Origin: Lachnospiraceae bacterium | GTDB taxonomy: Bacteria; Bacillota; Clostridia; Lachnospirales; Lachnospiraceae | Assembly (NCBI GenBank): GCA_021770755.1 | Contig: JAETQI010000001.1 | Coordinates: 1 to 64,000, forward strand | Reading direction: 5' to 3' | DNA: 64,000 nucleotides | In this document: positions 28,301 through 38,100 of the stretch, one piece after another | How positions within the stretch are numbered: position 1 is the stretch's first letter | Layout: the number at the start of each line of letters is the position of its first letter | Notes under the pieces: model-generated | Told to the model about the DNA's origin: nothing | Seen by the model: the letters and a program-made list of their open reading frames with translations, nothing else | The model's database searches: none | Made by a program: the position numbers and the translations under genes

Positions 28301-28622
28301 AATAGACCTCCGTCCGTTTACAAATTCCTTAGTATCTATCCGGCGTGGGAGGCACCGGCATCTGTAAGGTAAGTGTATTGTAGCACACCTGCGGAAAAAA
28401 GCAAGCCCGCCACCCCCTCAGACCCCTTGTGAATACTGCGTTTCAGGACTGTGTGGATAATGTGGATAATGTGGATATCAAAGGGCGGTATTGTGCCAAT
28501 CCCTTGTCGTGCCACAATGGTAACAGGTGGATTTTTATAGGGCAGGATGTGGATGAACACAAAAAATATCCACACCCTTTTCTGACAGTCTGGTCACAAA
28601 AAAATGTGGATAATGTGGATAA
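28301..28622. promoter_or_regulatory. DnaA-box-like cluster between murC and the DnaD-like gene
   Basis: A 322-bp gap with seven TTATCCACA-like 9-mers: three in direct tandem at 28452-28478 (TGTGGATAA twice, then TGTGGATAT), single sites at 28548-28556 (TGTGGATGA) and 28566-28574 (ATATCCACA, opposite strand), and two in tandem at 28605-28622 (TGTGGATAA twice), ending at the murC stop. Four are perfect. The gap should also hold the promoter of the dnaD-dnaI-prs operon, so DnaA-dependent control is plausible. No ORF. Confidence 0.65.
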
Positions 28623-30002
28623 TCAGCGTCCAAGCAGGTTTTCACCGATTTTTACGACATCTCCGGCGCCCATAGTTATCAACAAATCGCCGTCGATACA
28701 ATTTTTTAATAAAAAATTTTCAATCTCGTCAAAACTCTGGATATAATAGCATTCCGTCCCGGTTTTTTCCAGCTCCCGCAGAAGATCCCTGGAGCTGATC
28801 CCGATCGTGTTTTTCTCCCGTGCGGCGTAAATGTCCGTCAGCACGACCTTGTCTGCGATGGAGAGCGCCTTTGCAAAATCTTTCAGAAATGCCTTTGTGC
28901 GCGTATAAGTGTGCGGCTGGAACACACACCACAGGGTCTTATGCGGATAATTCACCGCGGCCTTTAGGGTGGCGGTGATCTCTGTGGGGTGGTGCGCGTA
29001 GTCGTCCAGGATCCGGACGCCGGCGACCTCGCCCTTTAGTTCAAAGCGCCTGTCCGTGCCTGAGAAGGCGGACAGCGCGCCGCGCACGACATCGGAGTCG
29101 AAGCCGAGGATATCCATCAGGGCGAGCACGGACAGGGAGTTCAGGATATTGTGCTCGCCGACAACACCGAGTCTGACGGTGCCGCACTTCTCGCCTTTTC
29201 TGACCAGTGTGTAGGAGGCGCGTCCAAGTTCGTCGTAGACGGCGTCGGTAAAGCTGTAGTCCGCCTGGGCGTCCGCGCCGAAGGTGACGATATTGCAGCG
29301 AAGTCCCTCGACGAGCTGTCCGACGTTATCGATCCCGCTGTTGATGATCAGGAAACCGTCATCGGGAAGGAGCCCGGCAAATCTTCGGAATGAATGGCGG
29401 ATATCGTCGATGTCCTTAAAGAAGTCCATGTGGTCTTCCTCGATGTTTAAGATGATGCTGATGCGGGGAAAAAAGCTCAAAAAGGAGTTCGTGTACTCGC
29501 ACGCCTCCGTCACGAAATAGCCGGATCTGCCGACGCGGATATTGCCCCCGACCGATTTGAGGATCCCGCCGATGGACAGCGTGGGATCTGCGCCCGCAGC
29601 GAGAAGTACTTCGGATATCATGGAGGTGGTGGTGGTCTTTCCGTGCGTGCCGCTGACGGCGATGGGCATCGGATAGTTTTTCATGATCTGTCCGAGCAGG
29701 TCGGCGCGTGTCATGAGGGGGATCGCGTGCTCCACTGCAGCGCTAAACTCGGGATTGTCGGGTGCGATCGCGGCGGTGTACACGACAAGGTCGATCGAAT
29801 CGTCAATGTTGCTTGCCATCTGCGGGTAACGGATCTTTGCCCCCATGGAGACAAGATGCTGCGTGAGCGGGGATTTTTTCGCGTCCGAACCGCTGACGGT
29901 AAAGCCTGCATCGATCAGGATCTGGGCAAGGCCGGACATGCTGATCCCTCCGATCCCGATAAAGTGTACATGGATGGGGCTGTCAAAATTTATCTGATAC
30001 AT
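28623..30002 (-). CDS. murC: UDP-N-acetylmuramate--L-alanine ligase
   Basis: 459 residues, full length. The N-terminal HFIGIGGISMSGLAQ nucleotide-sugar site is followed by the Mur-ligase ATP loop SGTHGKTTTTSMI and the conserved DDYAHHPTEI and GDRRFE-like (SGTDRRFELKG) motifs. It adds the first amino acid of the peptidoglycan stem peptide in the cytosol. The ATG at 30002 follows AAGGAAC. A preceding GTG (30005) is possible but less likely. It is separated from other wall genes. Confidence 0.97.
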   Translation of the reverse strand: MYQINFDSPIHVHFIGIGGISMSGLAQILIDAGFTVSGSDAKKSPLTQHLVSMGAKIRYPQMASNIDDSIDLVVYTAAIAPDNPEFSAAVEHAIPLMTRADLLGQIMKNYPMPIAVSGTHGKTTTTSMISEVLLAAGADPTLSIGGILKSVGGNIRVGRSGYFVTEACEYTNSFLSFFPRISIILNIEEDHMDFFKDIDDIRHSFRRFAGLLPDDGFLIINSGIDNVGQLVEGLRCNIVTFGADAQADYSFTDAVYDELGRASYTLVRKGEKCGTVRLGVVGEHNILNSLSVLALMDILGFDSDVVRGALSAFSGTDRRFELKGEVAGVRILDDYAHHPTEITATLKAAVNYPHKTLWCVFQPHTYTRTKAFLKDFAKALSIADKVVLTDIYAAREKNTIGISSRDLLRELEKTGTECYYIQSFDEIENFLLKNCIDGDLLITMGAGDVVKIGENLLGR

Positions 30003-30206
30003 CACATTATGTTCCTTCCTGATATTATTTATGGATCACCTGCATCTGTTTCATTTTATTGTGATACCATTATTAATATACACCTCAGGGCATAACTTTT
30101 CCATAGTTATGGCAAATAAAATGGAGAATATTGACATTTGGAAAAAATGTATGAAAATATTCCCGCGAATGATATTAAAGTTGTTCCCTTTAACGAAAAT
30201 GTATGC

Positions 30207-30212
30207 TATAAT
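30207..30212 (+). promoter_or_regulatory. Extended -10 promoter element of glgC
   Basis: TGCTATAAT (30204-30212) is a consensus extended -10 box 46 bp before the glgC ATG; the -35 region is weak. The rest of the 256-bp gap between murC and glgC shows a GGGT/ACCC mini-hairpin near 30219-30232 and no ORF that I support. Confidence 0.5.
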
Positions 30213-30258
30213 AAATTAGGGTGTGCAAACCCATTATTATGTAAGTAGGGGTGACAAC

Positions 30259-31527
30259 ATGATTAAAAAAGAAATGATTGCCATGCTTTTAGCGGGTGGA
30301 CAGGGTTCGCGACTGGGTGTCCTGACATCAAAAATGGCAAAACCGGCTGTTGCTTTTGGCGGGAAATACCGAATCATTGACTTTCCGCTGAGCAACTGTA
30401 TCAATTCCGGTATCGACACAGTCGGAGTGCTTACACAGTATCAGCCGCTGAAGCTGAATACACATATCGGCATCGGTATTCCGTGGGATCTGGACCGCAA
30501 CGTCGGCGGTGTGACAGTGCTGCCGCCTTACGAGAAGAGCAGCGAGAGTGAGTGGTACACCGGGACTGCCAACGCCATTTTCCAGAATCTTGAGTATATG
30601 GAGAACTACAACCCGGACTATGTGCTGATCCTCTCGGGAGACCATATCTACAAGATGGATTACGAGGTGATGCTCGACTTCCACAAGGAGAGCGGGTCGG
30701 AAGTGACAATCGCGTCAATGCCGGTCCCGATCGAGGAGGCAAAGCGTTTCGGGATCGTTATCACAGATGAGAATAAGAAGATCATAGATTTTGAAGAGAA
30801 ACCAGAGAACCCGAGAAGCAACCTGGCTTCCATGGGAATTTACATATTTAATTGGAAAACACTCAAGGAGGCGCTGATCGCCAAGGCAGACCAGCCCGCA
30901 CTTGATTTTGGTAAACATGTCATTCCATACTGTCACGAGAAGGGCTGCCCGATGTACTCCTACGAGTTCAACGGATACTGGAAGGACGTCGGTACACTGA
31001 GCTCCTACTGGGAGGCGAACATGGAGCTGATCGATATCGTGCCGGAGTTCAACCTCTATGAGGAATACTGGAAGATCTACACAAAGAGCGAGGTTCTGCC
31101 ACCCCAGTACATCGCAGCAGACAGTGTTGTCGAGCGCAGCATCATCGGTGAAGGCTCGGAAATTTATGGACAGGTCTATAACTCGGTCATCGGCTGCGGT
31201 GTTGTCATCGGAGAGGGGACTGTTGTCCGAAATTCTATCATCATGAACCAGACGCAGATCGGCGACCGGTGCACGATCGAGAAAGCGATCATAGACGAGT
31301 ATTCACAGGTGGGCAGCGAGACACAGCTTGGCACGCTTTCTGAGAAGGAAAATGATACAAGACCTGACATTTATAACAGCGGGCTTGTCACAATCGGTGA
31401 GAAATCGATCGTTCCCGCCAATGTTAAGATCGGCAAGAATACAGTCGTATTCGGTGAGACTGTGGCTGCCGATTATCCAAATGGTGTGCTGGACAGCGGC
31501 AAGACATTGATAAAGGTGGGGGATTGA
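30259..31527 (+). CDS. glgC: Glucose-1-phosphate adenylyltransferase, catalytic subunit
   Basis: 422 residues. The nucleotidyltransferase signature [14 protein letters not shown] is near the N-terminus, and [12 protein letters not shown] and the sugar-binding FEEKP are present. The C-terminus is a left-handed beta-helix of hexapeptides. It makes ADP-glucose for glycogen synthesis. AGGGGTGA precedes ATG 30259. It is translationally close to glgD, whose ATG lies 2 bp after its stop, as in other Firmicutes where GlgC and GlgD form a heteromer. Confidence 0.96.
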   Translation: MIKKEMIAMLLAGGQGSRLGVLTSKMAKPAVAFGGKYRIIDFPLSNCINSGIDTVGVLTQYQPLKLNTHIGIGIPWDLDRNVGGVTVLPPYEKSSESEWYTGTANAIFQNLEYMENYNPDYVLILSGDHIYKMDYEVMLDFHKESGSEVTIASMPVPIEEAKRFGIVITDENKKIIDFEEKPENPRSNLASMGIYIFNWKTLKEALIAKADQPALDFGKHVIPYCHEKGCPMYSYEFNGYWKDVGTLSSYWEANMELIDIVPEFNLYEEYWKIYTKSEVLPPQYIAADSVVERSIIGEGSEIYGQVYNSVIGCGVVIGEGTVVRNSIIMNQTQIGDRCTIEKAIIDEYSQVGSETQLGTLSEKENDTRPDIYNSGLVTIGEKSIVPANVKIGKNTVVFGETVAADYPNGVLDSGKTLIKVGD

Positions 31528-31529
31528 GA

Positions 31530-32648
31530 ATGAGAGCATTAGGAATTGTATTAGCTGGCGGGAACAGCAGGAAGATGGGAGCACTTTCCCACAAGAGAGC
31601 GATCTCTGCGATGCCGATCGCAGGCAGTTATAGAAGTATCGATTTTGTGCTGAGTAACATGTCCAACTCGCACATTCAGAAGGTTGCGGTGATCACGCAG
31701 TATAATTCGAGAAGTCTTCATGAACACTTAAGTTCATCGAAGTGGTGGGATTTCGGGCGCAAGCAGGGCGGTCTGTACACGTTCACGCCGACCGTCACGC
31801 CGGACAACAGCAACTGGTACCAGGGAACCGCGGACAGTATTTACCAGAATCTCCTGTTTTTAAAAAGAAGTCACGAACCATATGTAGTCATCGCCACGGG
31901 CGACTGTGTCTACAAGATGGATTACAATAAAGTGTTGGAATATCACATCGCAAAGAAGGCGGATATCACGGTGGTGGTGAAGGAGATGCCCGAGGATGCG
32001 GATGTGGACCGGTACGGCGTTGTCAGGATGAATGATGACGGGCGTATCGAGGAGTTCGAGGAGAAGCCCATGGTGGCGCGGTCCAAGACTGTGTCATGCG
32101 GGATCTATGTGATCCGGCGCAGACAGCTCATCGAACTGATCGAGAAGAGCGCTGAGGAGGGACGGCACGATCTTGTGCAGGACATCCTGATACGCTATAA
32201 AGATGTGAAGCGGATATACGGCTACAGGATCGAATCCTACTGGAGAAACATCGCGACGGTCGAGGATTATTATGGTACGAACATGGATTTCCTCAGGAAA
32301 GAGATCCGCGATTATTTCTTCAAACAGTATCCGGACGTATACTCCAAGGTTGACGACTTGCCGCCTGCAAAATACAATCCGGGAGCACAGGTTCGCAACA
32401 GCCTGATCTCGAGCGGATGTATCGTCAACGGAACGGTGGAAAATTCAGTTCTGTTCAAGGAGGTCTTTGTCGGCAACAACTGTACTATCAAAAACTCCAT
32501 CATTTTAAACGATGTGTATCTGGGCGATAACACCCACATTGAAAATTGTATTGTAGAAAGCCGCGATACTGTTCGAGCGAACTCGCACCACGTCGGGGAG
32601 ACCGGCATCAAGGTTGTGGTAGAGAAAAATGAGAGGTATGTTTTATAA
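31530..32648 (+). CDS. glgD: Glucose-1-phosphate adenylyltransferase regulatory subunit
   Basis: 372 residues, homologous to GlgC but with the altered N-terminal loop [12 protein letters not shown] typical of GlgD, which lacks full catalytic residues and boosts GlgC activity. [11 protein letters not shown] and FEEKP are kept. The beta-helix is shorter. The ATG at 31530 has GGTGGGGG upstream; the TTG at 31524 overlaps the glgC stop. spoVG follows 49 bp later on the same strand. No synthase or branching gene is seen, though a pullulanase lies at 49 kb. Confidence 0.95.
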   Translation: MRALGIVLAGGNSRKMGALSHKRAISAMPIAGSYRSIDFVLSNMSNSHIQKVAVITQYNSRSLHEHLSSSKWWDFGRKQGGLYTFTPTVTPDNSNWYQGTADSIYQNLLFLKRSHEPYVVIATGDCVYKMDYNKVLEYHIAKKADITVVVKEMPEDADVDRYGVVRMNDDGRIEEFEEKPMVARSKTVSCGIYVIRRRQLIELIEKSAEEGRHDLVQDILIRYKDVKRIYGYRIESYWRNIATVEDYYGTNMDFLRKEIRDYFFKQYPDVYSKVDDLPPAKYNPGAQVRNSLISSGCIVNGTVENSVLFKEVFVGNNCTIKNSIILNDVYLGDNTHIENCIVESRDTVRANSHHVGETGIKVVVEKNERYVL

Positions 32649-32697
32649 CAAAAAATCAACAAGACGAATCAACGACTTGCAAAAGGGGGACAAAAGA

Positions 32698-32979
32698 ATG
32701 AGAATAACAGATGTTCGCGTTCGAAAAATCACAAAAGAGGGAAAAATGAAAGCAGTAGTTTCGATCACACTTGACGATGAGTTTGTGGTTCATGACATCA
32801 AGGTGATCGAGGGTGAGAAGGGTCTGTTCATCGCGATGCCGAGCAAGAAATCGGCGGACGGCGAGTACAGGGATATCGCTCATCCGATCAATTCTGGCAC
32901 GAGGGACACGATCCAGAAAACAATTCTTGAAAGTTACGAGAAGGCTCTCTTAGAGCCGGACGAGGAAGTAGTTTCTTAG
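32698..32979 (+). CDS. spoVG: SpoVG family regulator
   Basis: 93 residues, starting [11 protein letters not shown], with the invariant core [10 protein letters not shown] and [21 protein letters not shown]. SpoVG binds nucleic acid and affects septation and sporulation, and in several Firmicutes also virulence and metabolism. GGGGGACAAAAGA precedes the ATG. Its place after glgC-glgD suggests co-expression of glycogen storage and sporulation functions (inference). Hairpins follow directly. Confidence 0.97.
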   Translation: MRITDVRVRKITKEGKMKAVVSITLDDEFVVHDIKVIEGEKGLFIAMPSKKSADGEYRDIAHPINSGTRDTIQKTILESYEKALLEPDEEVVS

Positions 32980-32982
32980 CGT

Positions 32983-33022
32983 ATTATACTGGCGGTCGAA
33001 AAGACTGACCGCTCAGTATAAT
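32983..33022 (+). terminator. Hairpin after spoVG
   Basis: ATACTGGCGGTC pairs with GACCGCTCAGTAT (one bulge) around the loop GAAAAGACT. No T-tract follows; the structured element starts within 10 bases. Confidence 0.5.
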
Positions 33023-33027
33023 GTGAT

Positions 33028-33116
33028 GCGCACAGCCGCATAAGGAAATATGCCACTTCGTGGCTGCGGCTGGCGCGATACTCACGGCAGATTTCATCTG
33101 TCGTGAGTATATTTTA
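33028..33116 (+). repeat. Structured element, copy with wholly different stem sequences
   Basis: GCGCAC, P1 AGCCGCA/TGCGGCT (33034-33040, 33065-33071), unpaired TAAGGAAATAT (33041-33051), P2 GCCAC/GTGGC with TTC loop (33052-33064), linker GGCGCG (33072-33077), P3 ATACTCACGGCAGAT/ATCTGTCGTGAGTAT (33078-33092, 33096-33110), then ATTTTAT. The order of parts, the GGAAATAT loop and the GGCGCG linker equal the 9.6 kb copies, while all three stems differ in sequence yet pair. Confidence 0.75.
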
Positions 33117-33128
33117 TAAAATGTGGGT

Positions 33129-33160
33129 AAAAGCCATCCGTTCATAGCGGATGGCTTTTT
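33129..33160. terminator. Bidirectional terminator
   Basis: AAAAGCCATCCG/CGGATGGCTTTT is a perfect 12-bp stem with loop TTCATAG and T-run at the plus-strand end and A-run at the other, suited to spoVG and the convergent XRE gene. Confidence 0.85.
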
Positions 33161-33206
33161 ATGCACACGGGCACCCAGAAGAAAATTGGCGCTTCCCTAC
33201 TCGGTT
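33157..33206 (+). repeat. Truncated copy of the terminator-linked element
   Basis: TTTTATGCACACGGGCACCC then AGAAGAAAATTGGCGC and TTCCCTACTCGG: the left end and the P3 right arm are kept and the middle is deleted. It begins in the T-tract of the terminator and runs into the end of the XRE gene. Confidence 0.6.
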
Positions 33207-33964
33207 TTCTCATCGTCGGAGCTGAATGCGAGATTGCGAATGTCCTGTCCGCTCAGAAACGGAAGAAAGGCGTTGATGGATCCGCCCTTTTCGAGCGTTC
33301 TGCAGGCATATATACGCACATCTTTCTTATCCAGAAACGGAAGAAAGGCGTTGATGGATCCGCCCTTTTCGAGCATTTTGTCTGCAAACATGCGGATATT
33401 TTTCTTGCCTAGAAACGGAAAGAAAGCGTTGATGGATCCGCCTTTTTCAAAGATCCTGTCAGCAAGCTCCGTGACGTCCGCCTTATGCATAAAAGGAAGA
33501 TATCTGTTGACAGACTGTCCGTCTTCAAAGGCTTTGAAGGCAAGCTCTTTCACGTCACTTTCATCCAGGTAGGGCAGGAGTACAGATATATTGATGTTGT
33601 GCTTCGCGGATCTGAGCAGGTCGGAGTCCTTCACGATCGTCTCCACCTGGGAAGGCTTGAGCAGGGGAAGGGTGCTGTCAAGCTCCTCCTCAGAGATGTT
33701 GTTCTGCGCGATGCACTCGACAAGTTCGTCGTTGACAGCCGCCTCGATGAGTACGGCGTTCTCCCCGATCAGTTCGTCGATGGAAATGTCGAAGATCGCG
33801 GCAAGCTCGGGGAGCTTGCTGATGTCGGGCATGCTGTTGCCCCTCTCCCAGTTGGAGACAGCCTGATAGCTGATGGCAAGCCGGTCGGCAAGTTCGACCT
33901 GGGTCATGTTGTGCTCCTTTCTCAGCGCACATATTTTCTTTCCAATTTTTGTCATGTTAAACAT
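33197..33964 (-). CDS. XRE-family regulator with five tandem 26-residue repeats
   Basis: 255 residues. Residues about 5-65 are a Cro/C1 helix-turn-helix (MTQVELADRLAISYQAVSNWE). After a linker come five repeats of about 26 residues with the pattern LPFLxKKDVRxxADRxLEKGGSINAF. At DNA level the repeats recur every 78 bp (33254, 33332, 33410, 33488), and the first three are near-identical, so expansion is recent. The repeats resemble short alpha-hairpin units that may bind protein or ligand. ATG 33964 has AAAGGA at 8-bp spacing. The C-terminus overlaps the dispersed element. Target genes are unknown; the divergent pth operon is one candidate. Confidence 0.85.
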   Translation of the reverse strand: MFNMTKIGKKICALRKEHNMTQVELADRLAISYQAVSNWERGNSMPDISKLPELAAIFDISIDELIGENAVLIEAAVNDELVECIAQNNISEEELDSTLPLLKPSQVETIVKDSDLLRSAKHNINISVLLPYLDESDVKELAFKAFEDGQSVNRYLPFMHKADVTELADRIFEKGGSINAFFPFLGKKNIRMFADKMLEKGGSINAFLPFLDKKDVRIYACRTLEKGGSINAFLPFLSGQDIRNLAFSSDDEKTE

Positions 33965-34140
33965 AGTCTTCATCCTTTCTGTGTGGTTAATGCTCCTTAA
34001 GATATTTTTATTGTAACAGAATTGTCCCAAAAGTCTATCAAGTTGTGATTGAGCGGATTTTAAAATGCTTAAATAGTTGTCAGAATATGATGGGGTGTGA
34101 ATTGTGACACTCAAGGAGCGGTTGAGGAGGAAAAAAGTTG

Positions 34141-34168
34141 TTGTTAATTTGCGCATATTTGTTATAAT
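34141..34168 (+). promoter_or_regulatory. Promoter upstream of the DUF6472/pth genes
   Basis: TTGTTA (34141-34146), 16-bp spacer, TATAAT (34163-34168). A strong intrinsic terminator lies only about 45 bp after the expected start site, before the first gene. Confidence 0.6.
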
Positions 34169-34221
34169 GATATTATGGATTGTATTATATCCCTGAAAAG
34201 TCACAAACGATTATAGAAAAG

Positions 34222-34264
34222 CCTTACCGATCTGCATACCTGGCAGATCGGTAAGGGTTTTCTT
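34222..34264 (+). terminator. Terminator/attenuator in the leader before the DUF6472 gene
   Basis: CCTTACCGATCTGC/GCAGATCGGTAAGG (34222-34235, 34243-34256) is a perfect 14-bp stem with ATACCTG loop, then GTTTTCTT. It would release a transcript of about 90 nucleotides from the 34163 promoter. Confidence 0.8.
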
Positions 34265-34335
34265 GTGTTAAACAGGCACATATGGCGCTCTGATGCGGCG
34301 CCTGCAGACCAACTGGCAGGAAGGAATTGGATCAA

Positions 34336-34512
34336 ATGGGAAGTTCAGAATGCGACACCTGTGCATATAATGTATATGACGAGGAGGACGCGTGTTATTA
34401 CTGCGAAGTCCATATGGACGAGGACGACATGATACGGGTGATGGAAGGACATTATAAGAATTGTCCTTATTACAGGAACGGGGACGAATATGCGGTGGTT
34501 AGGAGACAGTAA
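34336..34512 (+). CDS. Small cysteine-rich acidic protein, DUF6472-like
   Basis: 58 residues beginning MGSSECDTCAYN. Conserved-looking features are CDTC, a YYCEV cysteine, a DEDDM acidic stretch and CPYYRNGDEY near the end; together they suggest a small zinc-binding protein like the clostridial DUF6472 family. Function unknown. The ATG at 34336 follows GGAAGG at about 11 bp; a TTG at 34327 lies too close to that site. Its stop precedes the pth ATG by one base, so translation is coupled. Confidence 0.75.
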   Translation: MGSSECDTCAYNVYDEEDACYYCEVHMDEDDMIRVMEGHYKNCPYYRNGDEYAVVRRQ

Positions 34513-34513
34513 G

Positions 34514-35113
34514 ATGGTTATCATAGCAGGGCTTGGAAATCCTACAAGGGAATACGAGAATACGAGACACAATATCGGATTTATGGCGGTCGATGCGCTC
34601 GCGGACAAGTACAACATCAGCGTGATGGACTGTAAGCACAAAGCATTGATCGGAAAGGGCGTGATCGGCGGCACGAAGGTCGTGCTGGTCAAGCCGCTCA
34701 CGTACATGAACCTGAGCGGTGAGGCGATCCGCGCAGTGGTGGATTATTATAAGGTGGATGCGGCGAGTGAGCTGATCGTGATCTACGACGATATCAGCCT
34801 CGATGTCGGGCAGCTTCGCATCCGCAAGAAAGGCAGCGCCGGCGGACACAATGGCATCAAGAACATCATCGCGAACCTGGGCAGCGACACATTTCTGCGC
34901 ATCAAGGTTGGCGTCGGCGAGAAGCCAAAGGGATACGACCTTGTGGACTACGTGCTTGGCCATTTCGGCAAAGAAGAGCTGGAAGTGATGGCGGAGACCT
35001 TGGAGAAAGTGGACGGGGCAGTGAATCTGATGCTGGAGGACGAGGTCGACATGGCGATGAACAGGTATAATGTGAAGAACAGTCCAAAAGATGCCGGGGC
35101 TGTGGGAAAATAA
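34514..35113 (+). CDS. pth: Peptidyl-tRNA hydrolase
   Basis: 199 residues, usual length. GLGNPTREYENTRHNIGF holds the catalytic His (TRHN) and the substrate Asn residues. KPLTYMNLSGEA and GSAGGHNGIK are also typical. It recycles peptidyl-tRNAs released early from ribosomes. AGGAGA precedes ATG 34514. mfd follows after 39 bp, the same pth-mfd order as in Bacillus. Confidence 0.97.
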   Translation: MVIIAGLGNPTREYENTRHNIGFMAVDALADKYNISVMDCKHKALIGKGVIGGTKVVLVKPLTYMNLSGEAIRAVVDYYKVDAASELIVIYDDISLDVGQLRIRKKGSAGGHNGIKNIIANLGSDTFLRIKVGVGEKPKGYDLVDYVLGHFGKEELEVMAETLEKVDGAVNLMLEDEVDMAMNRYNVKNSPKDAGAVGK

Positions 35114-35152
35114 AATGATCAGGATGATTTAGGATATGGAGGACAACCAATC

Positions 35153-38100
35153 GTGAACACATTATTGGCACCGCTTAGGGAGCTTGGCGAGTATGAGGGT
35201 ATCACAAAAGCGCTGGACAAAAAGGGCGGTATGGTGAGCGTGAGCGGCTGTGTGGATTCCCAGAAGCTTCATATGGTATTTGGCACGGACAGGGATTACG
35301 ATGTGAAGCTGATCGTGACCTACAGCGATATCAAGGCGAAGGAGCTTTTGGAGGACTGCCGCCTGTACTGCCGCGAGTCGTATTTTTATCCGGCGAAGGA
35401 TCTGATCTTCTATCAGGCGGATGTCCATGGCAACCAGCTTGTCAAGGAAAGGATCGCGGTGCAGCGAAGACTCCTCGAGGGCAATCCGGTCACGATCGTC
35501 ACAACCTTTGCCGCCCTGATGGCGCATCAGATCCCGCTGTCCGTGCTCGAGGACAATATCGTCTGCATCGGCAGGGACAGCGTGATCGAGGAGCGGGCGC
35601 TGGCGCGCAGGCTCGTGGCGATGGGATATGAGAAAAATTATCAGGTGGAGGCGCCGGGGCAGTTTTCGATCCGCGGCGGGATCGTCGACATCTTTGACCT
35701 GACTTCGGAGAATCCGGTCCGCATCGAGCTGTGGGGGGACGAGGTCGAATCGATCCGCACGTTTGACGTGCTCAGCCAGCGCTCCATCGAGGAAAATATG
35801 ACGCAGGTGTCGATCTATCCAGCGGCGGAGCTGATCCTGTCGCAGTCCGTGCTCGACAAGGGATTTCACAGGATCGAGAAGGATTGTAAGGCGCAGGCGA
35901 AGCTTTTCAGGGATCAGACAAAGCCGGAGGAGGCGCACCGCCTGGAGACGGCAGTGGCGGATCTGCGGGAGCAGGTGACGCAGTTTCAGAACCTTGTGAA
36001 CCTCGACAGCTTTATCCACTATTTCTATGAGGACACCATGTCATTCACCGATTTATTACGGAACAGGCGGTGCTGTGTCTATCTCGACGAGCCGCTGCGC
36101 ATCGAGGAACATGCGCGCGCTGTGGAGCTCGAGTTTCGGGAGAGCATGACAAACAGGGCGGAAAAGGGATATATCCTGCCCGGACAGATGGATGTGCTCT
36201 ACTCCGTGCAGGAGACGATGGCAAAGCTTGAGGATGAGCGTCTCCTCGCGCTCTCGACCATGGAATTCAAGGGATTTGGTATCCGGTTTGCCGACCGGTT
36301 CTCTGTCAATGCCAGAAATATCTCTTCCTATAATAATAGCTTTGCAGAGCTGGTGAAGGATTTGAACCACTACAAGAAGCAGGGGTACAGGGTGCTCGTG
36401 CTGTCCGCCTCGGCGACGCGCGCCAAGCGTCTTGCAACAGATCTCATGGACGAGGGGCTGACCGCGTTTTATTCGGAGGATCCGGACAGGGTACTGCAGC
36501 CGGGGGAGATCATGACGTACCACGGCGCAGTCCTGAAGGGATTTGAGTACCCGCTGTTAAAATTCGTCGTGATCTCCGAGACGGATATCTTTGGAAAGCA
36601 GCAGCGTAAGAAGCGGAAAAAGACGTACGAGGGGCAGAAGATCCAGAATTTTTCGGACTTGAAGGTGGGGGACTATGTCGTCCATGAGAATCACGGACTC
36701 GGTGTCTATAAAGGTATCGAGAAGGTCGAGGTAGACAAGGTCGTCAAGGATTACATCAAGATCGAGTACCGGGACGGCGGCAATCTCTATGTGCTGGCGA
36801 CGGGGCTTGACGTGATCCAGAAATACGCCTCCGCCGATGCGGCGAAAAAGCCGAAGTTAAACAAGCTGGGCACACAGGAGTGGGTGAAGACCAAGTCGAA
36901 GGTAAAGACTGCCGTCAACGAGATCGCAAAGGATCTTGTGGAGCTGTATGCAGTCCGGCAGCAGAAGCAGGGATTTGTGTTCAGCAAGGACACTGTGTGG
37001 CAGCAGGAGTTTGAGGAGATGTTCCCGTTTGAGGAGACGGGCGACCAGCTACTTGCGATCGAGGCGACCAAGAGCGATATGGAGAGTCCGCGCATCATGG
37101 ACCGGCTGATCTGCGGCGATGTGGGATATGGAAAGACGGAGATCGCGATCCGCGCGGCGTTCAAAGCCATACAGGACGGGAAACAGGTCGCGTATCTCGT
37201 GCCGACGACGATCCTGGCGCAGCAGCATTACAACACGTTCATCCAGCGCATGAAGGATTTTCCGGTGCGCGTGGAGATGCTGTCGCGCTTTCGGACGGCG
37301 GGCGAGATGAAGAAGACCGTCGAGGGGCTCAAAAAAGGGCTGGTGGATATCGTGATCGGCACGCACAGACTCCTGTCCGCGGACGTGCAGTACAAGGATC
37401 TGGGGCTTCTGATCGTCGACGAGGAACAGCGTTTCGGCGTGCGTCACAAGGAGAAGATCAAGCAGGTCAGGGAGGATGTGGATGTGCTGACGCTGACAGC
37501 GACGCCGATCCCGCGGACGCTGCACATGAGCCTTGTGGGGATCCGCGACATGAGCGTTCTCGAGGAGGCGCCGGGGGAGCGCCAGCCGATCCAGACCTAT
37601 GTCATGGAGTACAACGAGGAGATGGTCCGGGAGGCGATCGTCCGCGAGCTTTCCAGGCAGGGGCAGGTGTACTATGTATATAACCGCATCAACAATATCG
37701 AGGAGATCACCAACCAGGTCGCCCGCCTTGTCCCGGAGGCGGTCGTGGCGTATGCCCACGGCCAGATGAAGGAGCATGAGCTGGAGAAGATCATGTTCCA
37801 GTTTATCGGCGGCGAGATCGATGTGCTGGTGTCGACGACGATCATAGAGACCGGGCTGGACATCTCGAACGTCAACACCATGATCATTCACGACTCCGAC
37901 GCGATGGGACTGTCGCAGCTCTATCAGCTACGCGGGCGCGTGGGGCGCTCCAACCGCACCTCGTACGCGTTTCTGATGTACAAGAGAGACAAGATGCTCA
38001 AGGAGGTGGCGGAGAAGCGCCTGCAGGCGATCCGCGAGTTTACGGATCTGGGGAGCGGCTTCAAGATCGCGATGCGGGATCTCGAGATCAGGGGCGCCGG

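Noticed and set aside
28448-28622. Chromosomal origin of replication
   Set aside because: Boxes are dense, but dnaA, dnaN, rpmH and gidA-type neighbours are absent and there is no obvious AT-rich unwinding segment or strand switch of genes. A DnaA-binding regulatory cluster is more likely.
33254-33500. 78-bp direct repeats as a non-coding repeat array
   Set aside because: They are in frame within the XRE gene and translate to a regular 26-residue protein repeat.
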